A DNA stretch of 6,682 nt, from assembly GCA_043818215.1 (NCBI GenBank), contig JBDRGC010000522.1:1-6682 (forward strand). The letters are read 5' to 3'. The notes beneath the pieces are model-generated. The model was not told where the DNA came from and made no database searches. It worked only from the letters and a program-made list of their open reading frames with translations. The DNA comes from JBDRGC01 sp043818215. Its GTDB lineage: Bacteria > Chloroflexota > Anaerolineae > Anaerolineales > UBA11858. The position numbers were made by a program, and so were the translations under genes. Of this stretch, positions 1 through 5,257 are shown one piece after another (positions within the stretch are counted from its first letter, which is position 1; each line of letters opens with the position of its first letter).

Positions 1-13
1 TGGTCTCTAAGAC

Positions 14-39
14 GTAGAACGTTCTCGCAAGCGTTCTAC
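14..39. repeat. Short hairpin (8-bp perfect stem)
   Basis: gtagaacg (14-21) and cgttctac (32-39) are perfect reverse complements around a 10-nt loop. No T-run follows on either strand, so it is not a classic intrinsic terminator. It may be part of a repeat or the 3' end of a transcript from outside the window. Confidence 0.5.
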
Positions 40-82
40 CGCGGAGCAGTGGAACGAGAGATACGCGGTGCAGTGGAACGAG
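40..82. repeat. Two direct copies of a 19-bp unit, 24-bp period
   Basis: Positions 40-58 and 64-82 read cgcgg(a/t)gcagtggaacgag and differ at one base, with 5 bp between them. The 'ccgcgg..gcagtggaacgag' wording resembles dispersed intergenic repeats seen in Anaerolineae-like genomes (from memory). No reading frame of note covers it. Confidence 0.6.
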
Positions 83-170
83 TCATCATTTATTTTGTAC
101 CACTACCCCAAAATTTACCCGTAATCGTAACTACTCAGGCAGACACCGAATCTGGCTAAACAACGCCCGA

Positions 171-201
171 AGCCCCCCCTGCCCCCCAATCCTGGGGGGA
201 G
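171..201. repeat. C/G hairpin repeat, left copy
   Basis: Within this copy, six C (182-187) plus A188 pair with T193 plus six G (194-199) around a 4-nt loop. The whole 31-bp copy is an inverted duplicate of 305-335, read as agcccccctgccccccaatc on one strand. A weaker third version (242-260, ccccatcctgtggggagc) lies between them in the same orientation as the left copy. Confidence 0.65.
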
Positions 202-304
202 CAACTCATCGTCCTCACTCATTATCTGCAACGGTAAACCTCCCCCCCATCCTGTGGGGAGCAAAACTGGTTATCTCCAAAATTAATTAGGCTGAGTAGC
301 GGGT

Positions 305-335
305 TCCCCCCCCAAGATTGGGGGGGCAGGGGGCT
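305..335. repeat. C/G hairpin repeat, right copy (3' of nuclease gene)
   Basis: Seven C (307-313) plus A314 pair with T319 plus seven G (320-326) around the loop agat. It lies about 11-40 nt downstream of the minus-strand nuclease stop codon, so transcripts of that gene would end in or run through this stem. No U-run follows on the minus strand, so a 3'-stabilising or Rho-linked role is likelier than intrinsic termination. Confidence 0.55.
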
Positions 336-345
336 GGCTGAGTAG

Positions 346-702
346 TTACCCGTAATCTTTATACTCGGCGAAGCCTTCCTGTACCAACAGATCGTTGATG
401 TTGGTCAGCTCGTCCCCTTCCCCCTCCAGCCATATTTCAGCCAGGTAGCGGCCATACTTACCCTTGCGGTCTTTAACGGTCTGGATGATGATCTCTTTGC
501 CATCGATCTTCTCACGCAGGAAATCGCGCGATTTCAGGCCTTCGGGACGCTGCACGCCGCGGACTTCGGGAGTGTTGATGCGGTAGAGACGCAGCTTCTC
601 CTTATGAATCCAGGTCCCCAGCCCCAGGTCGATATCTACGGTGCAGGTGTCACCATCATAAACAGACTTTACGATAGCCCGGTAGTTATAGAGATTTTTC
701 AT
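346..702 (-). CDS. Thermonuclease family protein (staphylococcal nuclease-like), cytoplasmic
   Basis: A 118-aa single-domain SNase/TNase protein, expected to hydrolyse DNA and/or RNA phosphodiester bonds with a divalent metal. I chose the ATG at 702 because GGAGG (708-712) lies 5 nt upstream; an in-frame TTG at 714 overlaps that site and is unlikely. By analogy with S. aureus nuclease, the DGDT metal motif is at 16-19, R38 and E46 fall in LRLYRINTPE (37-46), and the second catalytic Arg is R85 in KYGR (82-85). The family's metal-ligand Asp before TPE is Asn43 here; this also occurs in related proteins. The C-terminal helix NINDLLVQEGFAEY is typical. No signal peptide or lipobox is present, unlike the secreted nucleases. 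The length is near the family minimum but the domain looks complete. It is probably transcribed separately from cpaF, from which a 172-bp gap with a long inverted repeat divides it. Confidence 0.9.
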   Translation of the reverse strand: MKNLYNYRAIVKSVYDGDTCTVDIDLGLGTWIHKEKLRLYRINTPEVRGVQRPEGLKSRDFLREKIDGKEIIIQTVKDRKGKYGRYLAEIWLEGEGDELTNINDLLVQEGFAEYKDYG

Positions 703-729
703 TATTGCCTCCAATTCATGACTCCATTA

Positions 730-805
730 AAAAAATCTTTCACCGCGGAGAACGCAGAGTGTGCTAAGAAAAAAACAAAGCAAAACTCTGCGTACTCCGC
801 GGTGA
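730..805 (-). terminator. Possible cpaF terminator formed by the inverted repeat
   Basis: On the minus strand the 21-bp stem (805-785 with 760-740) is followed within a few bases by a run of T (complement of aaaaaaat at 729-736). This is intrinsic-terminator geometry, though with an unusually long stem and loop. It lies 70 bp downstream of the cpaF stop and 27 bp upstream of the nuclease ribosome binding site. Confidence 0.4.
740..805. repeat. Long inverted repeat between cpaF and nuclease genes
   Basis: Arms 740-760 and 785-805 (tcaccgcggagaacgcagag... and its complement) match at 20 of 21 positions around an A-rich 24-nt loop. The wording belongs to a 'ccgcggag/cgcagag' palindromic repeat class common in intergenic DNA of some environmental bacteria (from memory). 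Transcribed leftward from cpaF, it is followed by the A/T-rich run gattttttta at about 730-738 (T-run on the minus strand), so it may also act as a terminator for cpaF. Confidence 0.75.
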
Positions 806-874
806 GATAGCCTTTACTCAGTAGAGTCAAATCTAAATATCTCCAAAAAGAAAGTACGGAGGTTCACCATTTCA

Positions 875-2155
875 TCACGCTCCAAATATTTCGCCGCCCA
901 ATTTATAGCCGACAACTTCCAGCCGCGGGGTGAAAACCGGGCGCAGTCCCGTGGCCCGCATCTCGCCGAGAATCTTTCCATTGGGGCCGACCCCAGTCTG
1001 ATCGAAGCGGAACAGGTCTGAGAGCGTGACCACATCCCCCTCCATGCGGGGCACCTCAGTGATGCGCACAACTTTGCGCGTCCCGTCCGTCAGGCGATCC
1101 ATGTGAATGATCAAATCGACCGCCGAGGAAATCTGTTGGCGGATAGCCTTCAGAGGCAGTTCAATGCCAGACATCAGCGCCATCGTCTCCAGTCGGGAGA
1201 TGGCGTCACGGGGAGAGTTGGTGTGCAGGGTAGTGATAGAGCCATCGTGTCCGGTGTTCATGGCTTGCAGCATATCCAGGGCTTCCCCGCTGCGCACCTC
1301 GCCGACCACAATTCTATCGGGGCGCATCCTCAGAGCATTGCGCACTAAATCGCGGGTTGTAATAGCGCCCAGACCATCCACGTTAGCAGTCTTGGTTTCC
1401 AGGCGTACCACGTACTTTTGCTCCAACTGCAATTCGGCCGCGTCTTCGATGGTGAGAATACGTTCGTTGCCTGGGATGAATGCTGTGAGAACATTCAATA
1501 ACGTAGTTTTACCAGAACTGGTGTTGCCAGTAACCAGAATATTCAAACGCGCCACCACACATGCCTCTAAAAACGCAGCCATGTGTTGAGTGATAGACCC
1601 CAATTTGATCATCTGATCCATGGTGAACTTGATCTTCGAGAATTTGCGTATCGTGACGCAAGGTCCATCCACCGAGATCGGGGGGATGACCACATTGACG
1701 CGCGAGCCATCGGGGAGGCGTGCGTCCGCGGTGGGGCTGTCGATACTCACCTGCCGGCCAATGGGATGCAGCATCCGGTCAATAATCCGCATGACATGGG
1801 CGTCATCTTCGAAGGTGATATCCGTATCCTCCAATTTGCCGTGGCGCTCAATATAGACCTGTTTTGGCCCGCAGACCATTATCTCACTGTTCTCAGGATC
1901 ATCCAACAAAGGCTGGATTGGGCCATACCCTACCAATTCTGCCAGTACTTCCCGGATGGCTTTCTCCCGCAAGCGATCATCGAGATTCAGTTTGAGGCGT
2001 GCAAAAGCCTGATTCAGCCATTCGATAACCTGCTGGCGATACTCCGGCCCTGACGGTGGATGCCCCTCGGCTGCGCGGGTGACAGATTCCATCAGGTAAG
2101 CCTTCAGCCGGGTGTAATCTTGCTGAGAAAATTGGCCCTGGGAAGATTGGGTCAT
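875..2155 (-). CDS. cpaF: CpaF/TadA-family ATPase (type II/IV secretion ATPase)
   Basis: A 426-aa hexameric secretion ATPase of the PilT/VirB11 superfamily. In Tad systems this protein powers Flp-type pilus assembly at the cytoplasmic side of the inner membrane. Start: ATG with AAAGGAGG (2160-2167) 4 nt upstream. Domains: a helical N-terminal region (about 10-80), an N-terminal domain with NSEIMVCG and the QVSIDSP..DARLPDGSRVN block (about 89-156), and a RecA-like core. Walker A is GNTSSGKT (210-217), the Asp box RILTIEDAAELQL is at 232-244, Walker B RIVVGEVRSGE is at 281-291, and the His box TGHDGSITTLHTNS is at 301-314. All motifs are complete. The second Walker A residue is Asn rather than the usual Gly. 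No tadB/C, cpaE, flp or prepilin peptidase gene is visible, so here it is an isolated ATPase; partners could lie elsewhere. It sits 69 bp after the lipoprotein gene with a hairpin between. Confidence 0.93.
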   Translation of the reverse strand: MTQSSQGQFSQQDYTRLKAYLMESVTRAAEGHPPSGPEYRQQVIEWLNQAFARLKLNLDDRLREKAIREVLAELVGYGPIQPLLDDPENSEIMVCGPKQVYIERHGKLEDTDITFEDDAHVMRIIDRMLHPIGRQVSIDSPTADARLPDGSRVNVVIPPISVDGPCVTIRKFSKIKFTMDQMIKLGSITQHMAAFLEACVVARLNILVTGNTSSGKTTLLNVLTAFIPGNERILTIEDAAELQLEQKYVVRLETKTANVDGLGAITTRDLVRNALRMRPDRIVVGEVRSGEALDMLQAMNTGHDGSITTLHTNSPRDAISRLETMALMSGIELPLKAIRQQISSAVDLIIHMDRLTDGTRKVVRITEVPRMEGDVVTLSDLFRFDQTGVGPNGKILGEMRATGLRPVFTPRLEVVGYKLGGEIFGA

Positions 2156-2171
2156 AAAGCCTCCTTTGAAC

Positions 2172-2211
2172 CAGCAACCGCGTTCCGCTGCGCAAAAGGG
2201 CGCGGTTGCTG
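2172..2211. repeat. Intergenic hairpin between the lipoprotein and cpaF genes
   Basis: cagcaaccgcg (2172-2182) and cgcggttgctg (2201-2211) form an 11-bp perfect stem with an 18-nt loop. It starts about 13 bp after the lipoprotein stop and ends just before the cpaF ribosome binding site. No T-run follows on the minus strand, so it may be an intercistronic processing or attenuation structure, or a weak terminator. Confidence 0.6.
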
Positions 2212-2224
2212 AGATGCTAAAACA

Positions 2225-3220
2225 CTACAAACCAAAGACTAATCCCAGCCAATCGAGGATCAACTTCATGGCATTGGGTTCGACAGCGGGATCGATCAAT
2301 TTCATGCCGTGCTCGCTGCCAGACCACTCGAACATTTGATAAAGATCACCACTGGCCGATTTGCATGTCTGCGCCGCAGTGCCATCTCCGATAGCATAAA
2401 AACACCAGACTGGTTTAGGAGGTTCCTCCCCATCCAACACGGCAACGGCATGATCGTAAGGCACATTCAAATAACTGCCCGGAGATAGCGACAACGCCCC
2501 CAGGCAACCATCCCCAAATTCAGCATTTAGTGGAGCGCAAGAATCAGGCGATCCATCTGCGCCAATGCTAGCGCCAAAAGTCGCAATCTGCGTTGGGTCA
2601 ACGCCTTCGAGTTCCCGGGCCGTTTTCAGGGCAGCCAGCGCGTCCATGCGCCACCCATCCCGCTCGAAGGAAGAACATCCACCGCCGCAACCGCGAAAGG
2701 TGAAGGTGAACACCCCAAAAGATTGGCCTTCCAACATCGGCGGGAACCAGGTTGGATCAAGCCATGTTTCAGAACCCACATTGGGGCTGGTTCCGCTTGA
2801 ACCGCGGTTCTGCAGCCAGAAGGCAATCTCATTCCAATCATCAATATCACCGGGCGCCCAGTGCATCAAAACGATCATCGGGGCCGGGTTGACGGTTGCG
2901 GGGTAATAACGTCCCTGCAAAACCTGCCCATCTTCGGCCTCGAATTCGACATCCTGAGGTTCGGGGGGCAATGGTTCAAGAGCGGGCACCTCGGTGGGTT
3001 CCGGTGTGGCAGTCGGTGGCACAGGTGTCGGTTCCGGTGTATTGGTGGGTGGGGGTGTTTCAGTGGGGGGAACCTCGGTGGTGGGGATATCGGTGGGCGA
3101 AGGCTGCGCCGACTCTGGGGGTTGTGTGGGAGCAGTCGTTGGTTGGGCGACAAACTCACAAGAAGTCAGAGCCAGCGTAGTCAAAGTAACAATGACTAAC
3201 AAAACGATCGATTTCTTCAT
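2225..3220 (-). CDS. Secreted lipoprotein with Pro/Thr-rich stalk and alpha/beta-hydrolase domain
   Basis: A 331-aa protein. Start: ATG with GGGAGG (complement of 3227-3232) 6 nt upstream. MKKS plus a hydrophobic stretch ends in lipobox LTSC, giving lipidated Cys21 and an extracytoplasmic, membrane-anchored product. Residues 26-88 are almost pure P/T/E/S, a flexible stalk. Residues 90-331 look like an alpha/beta hydrolase of the dienelactone-hydrolase/serine-peptidase type: a core strand PMIVLMHW (114-121), the nucleophile elbow GASIG (216-220, Ser218), a likely acid Asp279 in YAIGDG, and His304 in SEHGMKL. This gives a plausible Ser-Asp-His triad. Six Cys in the domain (178, 182, 228, 239, 273, 286) may form disulfides outside the cell. 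The substrate is unknown; an esterase or peptidase is equally possible. Its stop is 69 bp from cpaF, so co-transcription is possible. Confidence 0.85.
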   Translation of the reverse strand: MKKSIVLLVIVTLTTLALTSCEFVAQPTTAPTQPPESAQPSPTDIPTTEVPPTETPPPTNTPEPTPVPPTATPEPTEVPALEPLPPEPQDVEFEAEDGQVLQGRYYPATVNPAPMIVLMHWAPGDIDDWNEIAFWLQNRGSSGTSPNVGSETWLDPTWFPPMLEGQSFGVFTFTFRGCGGGCSSFERDGWRMDALAALKTARELEGVDPTQIATFGASIGADGSPDSCAPLNAEFGDGCLGALSLSPGSYLNVPYDHAVAVLDGEEPPKPVWCFYAIGDGTAAQTCKSASGDLYQMFEWSGSEHGMKLIDPAVEPNAMKLILDWLGLVFGL

Positions 3221-3288
3221 GATGTTCCTCCCTGCAAATTATGGCAGTTGAATAAAAGTCGGCAGGATGCTTACACCTCGTGAAGCAG

Positions 3289-3294
3289 ATTATA
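3289..3294 (-). promoter_or_regulatory. Candidate -10 box for the hydrolase lipoprotein gene
   Basis: On the minus strand the sequence gatataatctg contains a consensus TATAAT about 70 bp before the ATG at 3220 and just downstream of the deacetylase stop. I see no good TTGACA-like -35 at 16-18 bp, so this is a half-supported promoter. Confidence 0.35.
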
Positions 3295-3323
3295 TCCCAC
3301 TCCGCTGCACTTCGGGGACTGTG

Positions 3324-4370
3324 TCACGCGCATCGTCTCGACTCTCCTACGACATCACGTTTCAGTGCTTCTCGAAGCATGGCACGCCAGGACTCCGTTT
3401 CCGGCTGTGGCGACGGGCCGATAGGGTCTTCCCACTCCCGTCCGAGCAGAGCGGCCACAACTCCCTGCGTGCAGGCCGCGGCGGCATCTAAATCGTAGCC
3501 GCCCTCTAAAAATAAAGCCATCCGTCCATCGCAATTCTGGTCAGCCCATTCGGTCAGGCGGGAGATCAGGTAACGGTATCCTTCAGCGGAAAGCAATATA
3601 TTGCCCAATGGATCCCGCCAATGGGTATCGAAACCGTAACTGACCAGGATCATCTCCGGGGCGAAGCGATCCAACAGAGGCAGGATAGCCTCGTCCATCA
3701 CGGTGCGATAGGCAGCATCACCCGACATGGGCGGCATGGGGAAGTTGGCGATGGCCCCATCACCGGAACCGGCTCCAACTTCGTCCACCCCTCCTGTGCC
3801 TGGGTAATGCGGATACTGGTGCGTAGAAATATAAAGCACATCGCCGCGATCCCAAAAAATATCCTGCGTGCCATTGCCGTGGTGCAGATCTAAATCGATG
3901 ATGGCTACGCGTTTGGCGCCTTCTTTTTGCAGCAGGTACTCGGCTGCCACAGCAATATTATTGAGCAGGCAAAAACCCATGCCGCGGTCTCGAGTAGCGT
4001 GATGTCCAGGCGGGCGGGTGAGGGCAAATCCCCGCCGTGCTTCCCGCTGCCAGACCGTTCGGCTTACGGCAATCGCCCCTCCCACAGCGTTGAGCGCCAA
4101 ATCCCATGAAGCCCTCGTCGTATAGGTGTCCATGTCAATACGGCGGCCCTGCTCACAAACAGCCTTCAAATTGTGCAAATACCCCGGCGCGTGAATTGCC
4201 TCCAGTACATCTTGAGGAACTTCATCCGGCTTCAGGTGGGGAAAAGAATCCCACCACTCAATTTGCTGCAAAGACTGAACCATGGCTTCGACCCTCTCGG
4301 GTCGCTCGGGGTGGCCGCGTTCTTCATGGGCTTCGTGACCAGGAGGATAGAAGAAAACGATTTCGTGCAT
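3324..4370 (-). CDS. Histone deacetylase-like Zn-dependent amidohydrolase (class II type)
   Basis: Member of the arginase/deacetylase superfamily (HDAC, AcuC, acetylpolyamine amidohydrolase). It should remove acyl groups from lysine side chains or polyamines in the cytoplasm. I prefer the ATG at 4370 (348 aa, starting MHEIVFFY) because GGGAG lies 8 nt upstream; an in-frame ATG at 4385 would add five residues but has only a weak site. Numbering from the longer form: substrate-entry motif GHPERPERV (24-32), catalytic His pair in RPPGHHA (124-130; H128, H129), MGFCLLNN (136-143), the zinc motif DLDLHHGNGTQ (164-174; ligands D166, H168), the third ligand D253 in YGFDTHWRDPLG, and the transition-state Tyr297 in LEGGYD. 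All key residues are present. RPPGHHA and HHGNGTQ are class II/HDAC6-like rather than AcuC-like wording. The natural substrate cannot be read from context. Confidence 0.93.
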   Translation of the reverse strand: MHEIVFFYPPGHEAHEERGHPERPERVEAMVQSLQQIEWWDSFPHLKPDEVPQDVLEAIHAPGYLHNLKAVCEQGRRIDMDTYTTRASWDLALNAVGGAIAVSRTVWQREARRGFALTRPPGHHATRDRGMGFCLLNNIAVAAEYLLQKEGAKRVAIIDLDLHHGNGTQDIFWDRGDVLYISTHQYPHYPGTGGVDEVGAGSGDGAIANFPMPPMSGDAAYRTVMDEAILPLLDRFAPEMILVSYGFDTHWRDPLGNILLSAEGYRYLISRLTEWADQNCDGRMALFLEGGYDLDAAAACTQGVVAALLGREWEDPIGPSPQPETESWRAMLREALKRDVVGESRRCA

Positions 4371-4491
4371 AGGTTCGACTCCCATGAATTAGGATTCTCT
4401 GAGATATTGTGGGGCATAGTACACGGACACTTGCACCCCCCGCCACCGCCCGCCGGAACAGGTATGCGGTGAAAGTGCAGGTGTTGCACAA

Positions 4492-4619
4492 ATTTACCCA
4501 AAGGGCACGCTGACACGGATTACACGGATGAAAAAACAAATAATCCGTGTAAATCCGTGAAATCCGTGGTTAAGAAATAATCCGTGAAAATCAGTGACAT
4601 CGTGCCCTTTAGGGTAAAT
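4492..4619. repeat. Nested inverted repeat built from 'atccgtg' units
   Basis: Outer arms: atttaccc + aaagggcacg (4492-4509) pairs with cgtgcccttt + gggtaaat (4601-4619), 18 bp with a single bulged A at 4611. Inner hairpin: cacggattacacggat (4514-4529) pairs with 4543-4559 with one extra base and a 13-nt A-rich loop. Between and beside them 'atccgtg' recurs at roughly 9-18-bp steps (about 4544, 4553, 4562, 4580, 4618). This is the widely dispersed 'aatccgtgaaatccgtggtt' type of intergenic repeat (from memory). Confidence 0.8.
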
Positions 4620-4757
4620 CCGTGTACAAAAAGAGTTTTACCACACAAAACATCAAAGAACCTGAATTAGAATAGACCTTACTTGTAAACCAGGTGACCG
4701 CCCTGTACCCATTCCATTGTACATTCTGACAGCAAACAAGTCAAATATTGACACCGA

Positions 4758-4814
4758 ATAAAGACACCGAATGAATTCGGTGTCTGATACCCAAAACCCG
4801 TTCGAACGGGTTAG
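4758..4814 (+). repeat. 57-bp double-hairpin repeat, copy 1
   Basis: Identical at 54 of 57 positions to 5241-5297, same orientation. It contains two palindromes: gacaccgaa/ttcggtgtc (9-bp stem, 4-nt loop) and aacccgttcgaacgggtt, a perfect 18-bp palindrome. An extra gacaccgaat precedes it at 4750-4759, and another single copy is at 142-151. The two copies bracket the small gene and the truncated nucleotidyltransferase. Confidence 0.85.
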
Positions 4815-4830
4815 CGGTTTCTCGCTGTAA

Positions 4831-4850
4831 AAGCACGCTGAAGCACGCAG
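4831..4850 (+). repeat. 10-bp tandem duplication
   Basis: aagcacgctg is followed directly by aagcacgcag (9 of 10 identical); part of it (aaaagcac) recurs at 4875-4882 near the promoter. It may be a regulator site or simple slippage. Confidence 0.4.
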
Positions 4851-4851
4851 T

Positions 4852-4886
4852 ATGAGCATTTTCCAAATCATTTGAAAAGCACTCAT
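4852..4886. promoter_or_regulatory. Candidate operator overlapping the -35 box
   Basis: An imperfect inverted repeat: atgag-ca-ttttc (4852-4863) against gaaaa-gca-ctcat (4874-4886), with the outer 5 bp and inner 5 bp matching on both sides. The right half covers the -35 hexamer, a position suited to autorepression by the protein encoded downstream. No binding protein can be named. Confidence 0.35.
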
Positions 4887-4900
4887 TTCGATGGTATCAT
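4872..4900 (+). promoter_or_regulatory. Sigma70-type promoter for the small plus-strand gene
   Basis: TTGAAA (4872-4877), a 17-bp spacer, then TATCAT (4895-4900) preceded by TGG (4892-4894), which forms an extended -10. The predicted start of transcription is near 4907, about 30 nt before the ATG at 4936. Confidence 0.5.
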
Positions 4901-4935
4901 ATCTCTAACAGCAATTGCGTCCGAGGTGTTTTCGT

Positions 4936-5136
4936 ATGAGTGTTCGAAGAACGATTGCAAAAACCTACACAAAAGTAAAGCTGCAAGAACAGAAAACTGA
5001 TTGTGCGTTTTGGCTAAGTCAGACGCCTGAAAAGCGTCTGGAAACACTGGAACAAATTCGGTCTGAATTTCACGCGTGGAAATATGATTCTCAACCCAGA
5101 TTTCAAAGAGTTCTTTCAATTACTAAACGCCAATGA
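4936..5136 (+). CDS. Small conserved-type protein paired with a nucleotidyltransferase (possible antitoxin)
   Basis: A 66-aa basic, hydrophilic protein. I chose the ATG at 4936 with GAGG (4923-4926) 9 nt upstream; a TTG at 4915 lies before this site and is unlikely. The middle reads LQEQKTDCAFWLSQTPEKRLETLEQIR and the end WKYDSQPRFQRV. I recall this pattern (EQK.D..FW..., R...LE.IR, ..RFQRV..I.KR) from small uncharacterised proteins encoded just upstream of MNT/DUF6036-type nucleotidyltransferases; that association is from memory. There is no signal peptide or membrane segment. The 3' end overlaps the nucleotidyltransferase start by 53 nt, suggesting translational coupling. An antitoxin or partner role is inference. 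Its own reading frame looks intact, although its partner is broken. Confidence 0.7.
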   Translation: MSVRRTIAKTYTKVKLQEQKTDCAFWLSQTPEKRLETLEQIRSEFHAWKYDSQPRFQRVLSITKRQ

Positions 5137-5257
5137 TGTTCATTATATAATTGTGGGGGGATATGCCGTCGCGTATCATGGCTATCCTCGGTACACGAAG
5201 GATATTGATGTATGGATTTGGGTCAATCCTGAAAATGCGGATAAAGACACCGAATGA
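5084..5257 (+). pseudogene. Truncated nucleotidyltransferase (MNT/DUF6036/AbiEii-like), 5' remnant
   Basis: Reading from the ATG at 5084 gives 57 aa: a helix FKEFFQLLNANDVHYIIVGG, then GGYAVAYHGYPRYTKDIDVWIWV. This is the hallmark of the Pol-beta-like minimal nucleotidyltransferase fold: Gly25-Gly26, then the metal carboxylates D40 and D42 (DID). Intact members run to roughly 150-200 aa or more, so the third carboxylate and most of the fold are missing. The break falls at NPENADK, where the 57-bp repeat begins (5241); the repeat's own TGA (5255-5257) ends translation. No continuation of the gene appears in any frame downstream. It starts inside the 66-aa gene in another frame, with only a weak GGA upstream, consistent with coupling. 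Such enzymes act as toxins or Abi effectors by adding nucleotides to RNA or protein; this copy should be inactive. Confidence 0.75.

Larger units (their letters stand above)
127..345. mobile_element. MITE-like composite repeat element flanked by a 12-bp direct repeat
   Basis: The segment is bounded by ttacccgtaatc at 115-126 and again at 346-357. Its ends are inverted: gtaactactcag (127-138) matches the reverse complement of 338-349. The last 4 bp of that right arm overlap the direct repeat. Inside are three C/G-rich hairpins and a further ctgagtag copy (291-298). There is no coding capacity. The right-hand direct repeat is the stop codon and last codons of the nuclease gene, so the left copy looks like a target-site duplication made by insertion at the gene's 3' end. 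It could instead be a chance build-up of intergenic repeats; a 12-bp duplication is longer than most small elements make. Confidence 0.45.
4371..4935. other. Gene-free, repeat-rich intergenic region
   Basis: This is the divergent gap between the deacetylase and the plus-strand module. From left to right it holds the deacetylase leader, which is G-rich on the minus strand (complement of 4434-4456). An imperfect inverted repeat flanks that stretch (cacttgcac 4428-4436 and gtgcaggtg 4475-4483). Next come the 'atccgtg' nested palindrome (4492-4619), about 130 bp of A/T-rich sequence with no feature I can name (4625-4749), the first 57-bp repeat, a 10-bp tandem duplication and the promoter of the small plus-strand gene. 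Open frames crossing it run through the repeats and lack ribosome binding sites. Confidence 0.6.

Noticed and set aside
40..82. CRISPR-like direct repeats at the left edge
   Set aside because: There are only two copies with a 5-bp gap, far too short for spacers, and no cas gene is present.
814..1071. 85-codon minus-strand frame overlapping the end of cpaF, including a possible 18-aa peptide after its stop
   Set aside because: Most of it is the out-of-frame shadow of cpaF; the extra tail has no ribosome binding site of note and no sign of coding constraint.
2861..3199. Several open frames on both strands over the Pro/Thr stalk
   Set aside because: The low-complexity, Pro-rich codons remove stop codons in all frames, so long open frames there are expected by composition.
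4690..4735. Possible structured RNA or tRNA-like segment
   Set aside because: No cloverleaf, T-loop or acceptor pairing could be built.
4653..4886. 77-codon minus-strand open frame across the intergenic region
   Set aside because: It runs through the first 57-bp repeat and the promoter region, has no ribosome binding site and no recognisable protein features.
4883..5119. 78-codon minus-strand open frame
   Set aside because: It is antisense to the 66-aa gene and the nucleotidyltransferase remnant, both of which have better start signals and recognisable motifs.
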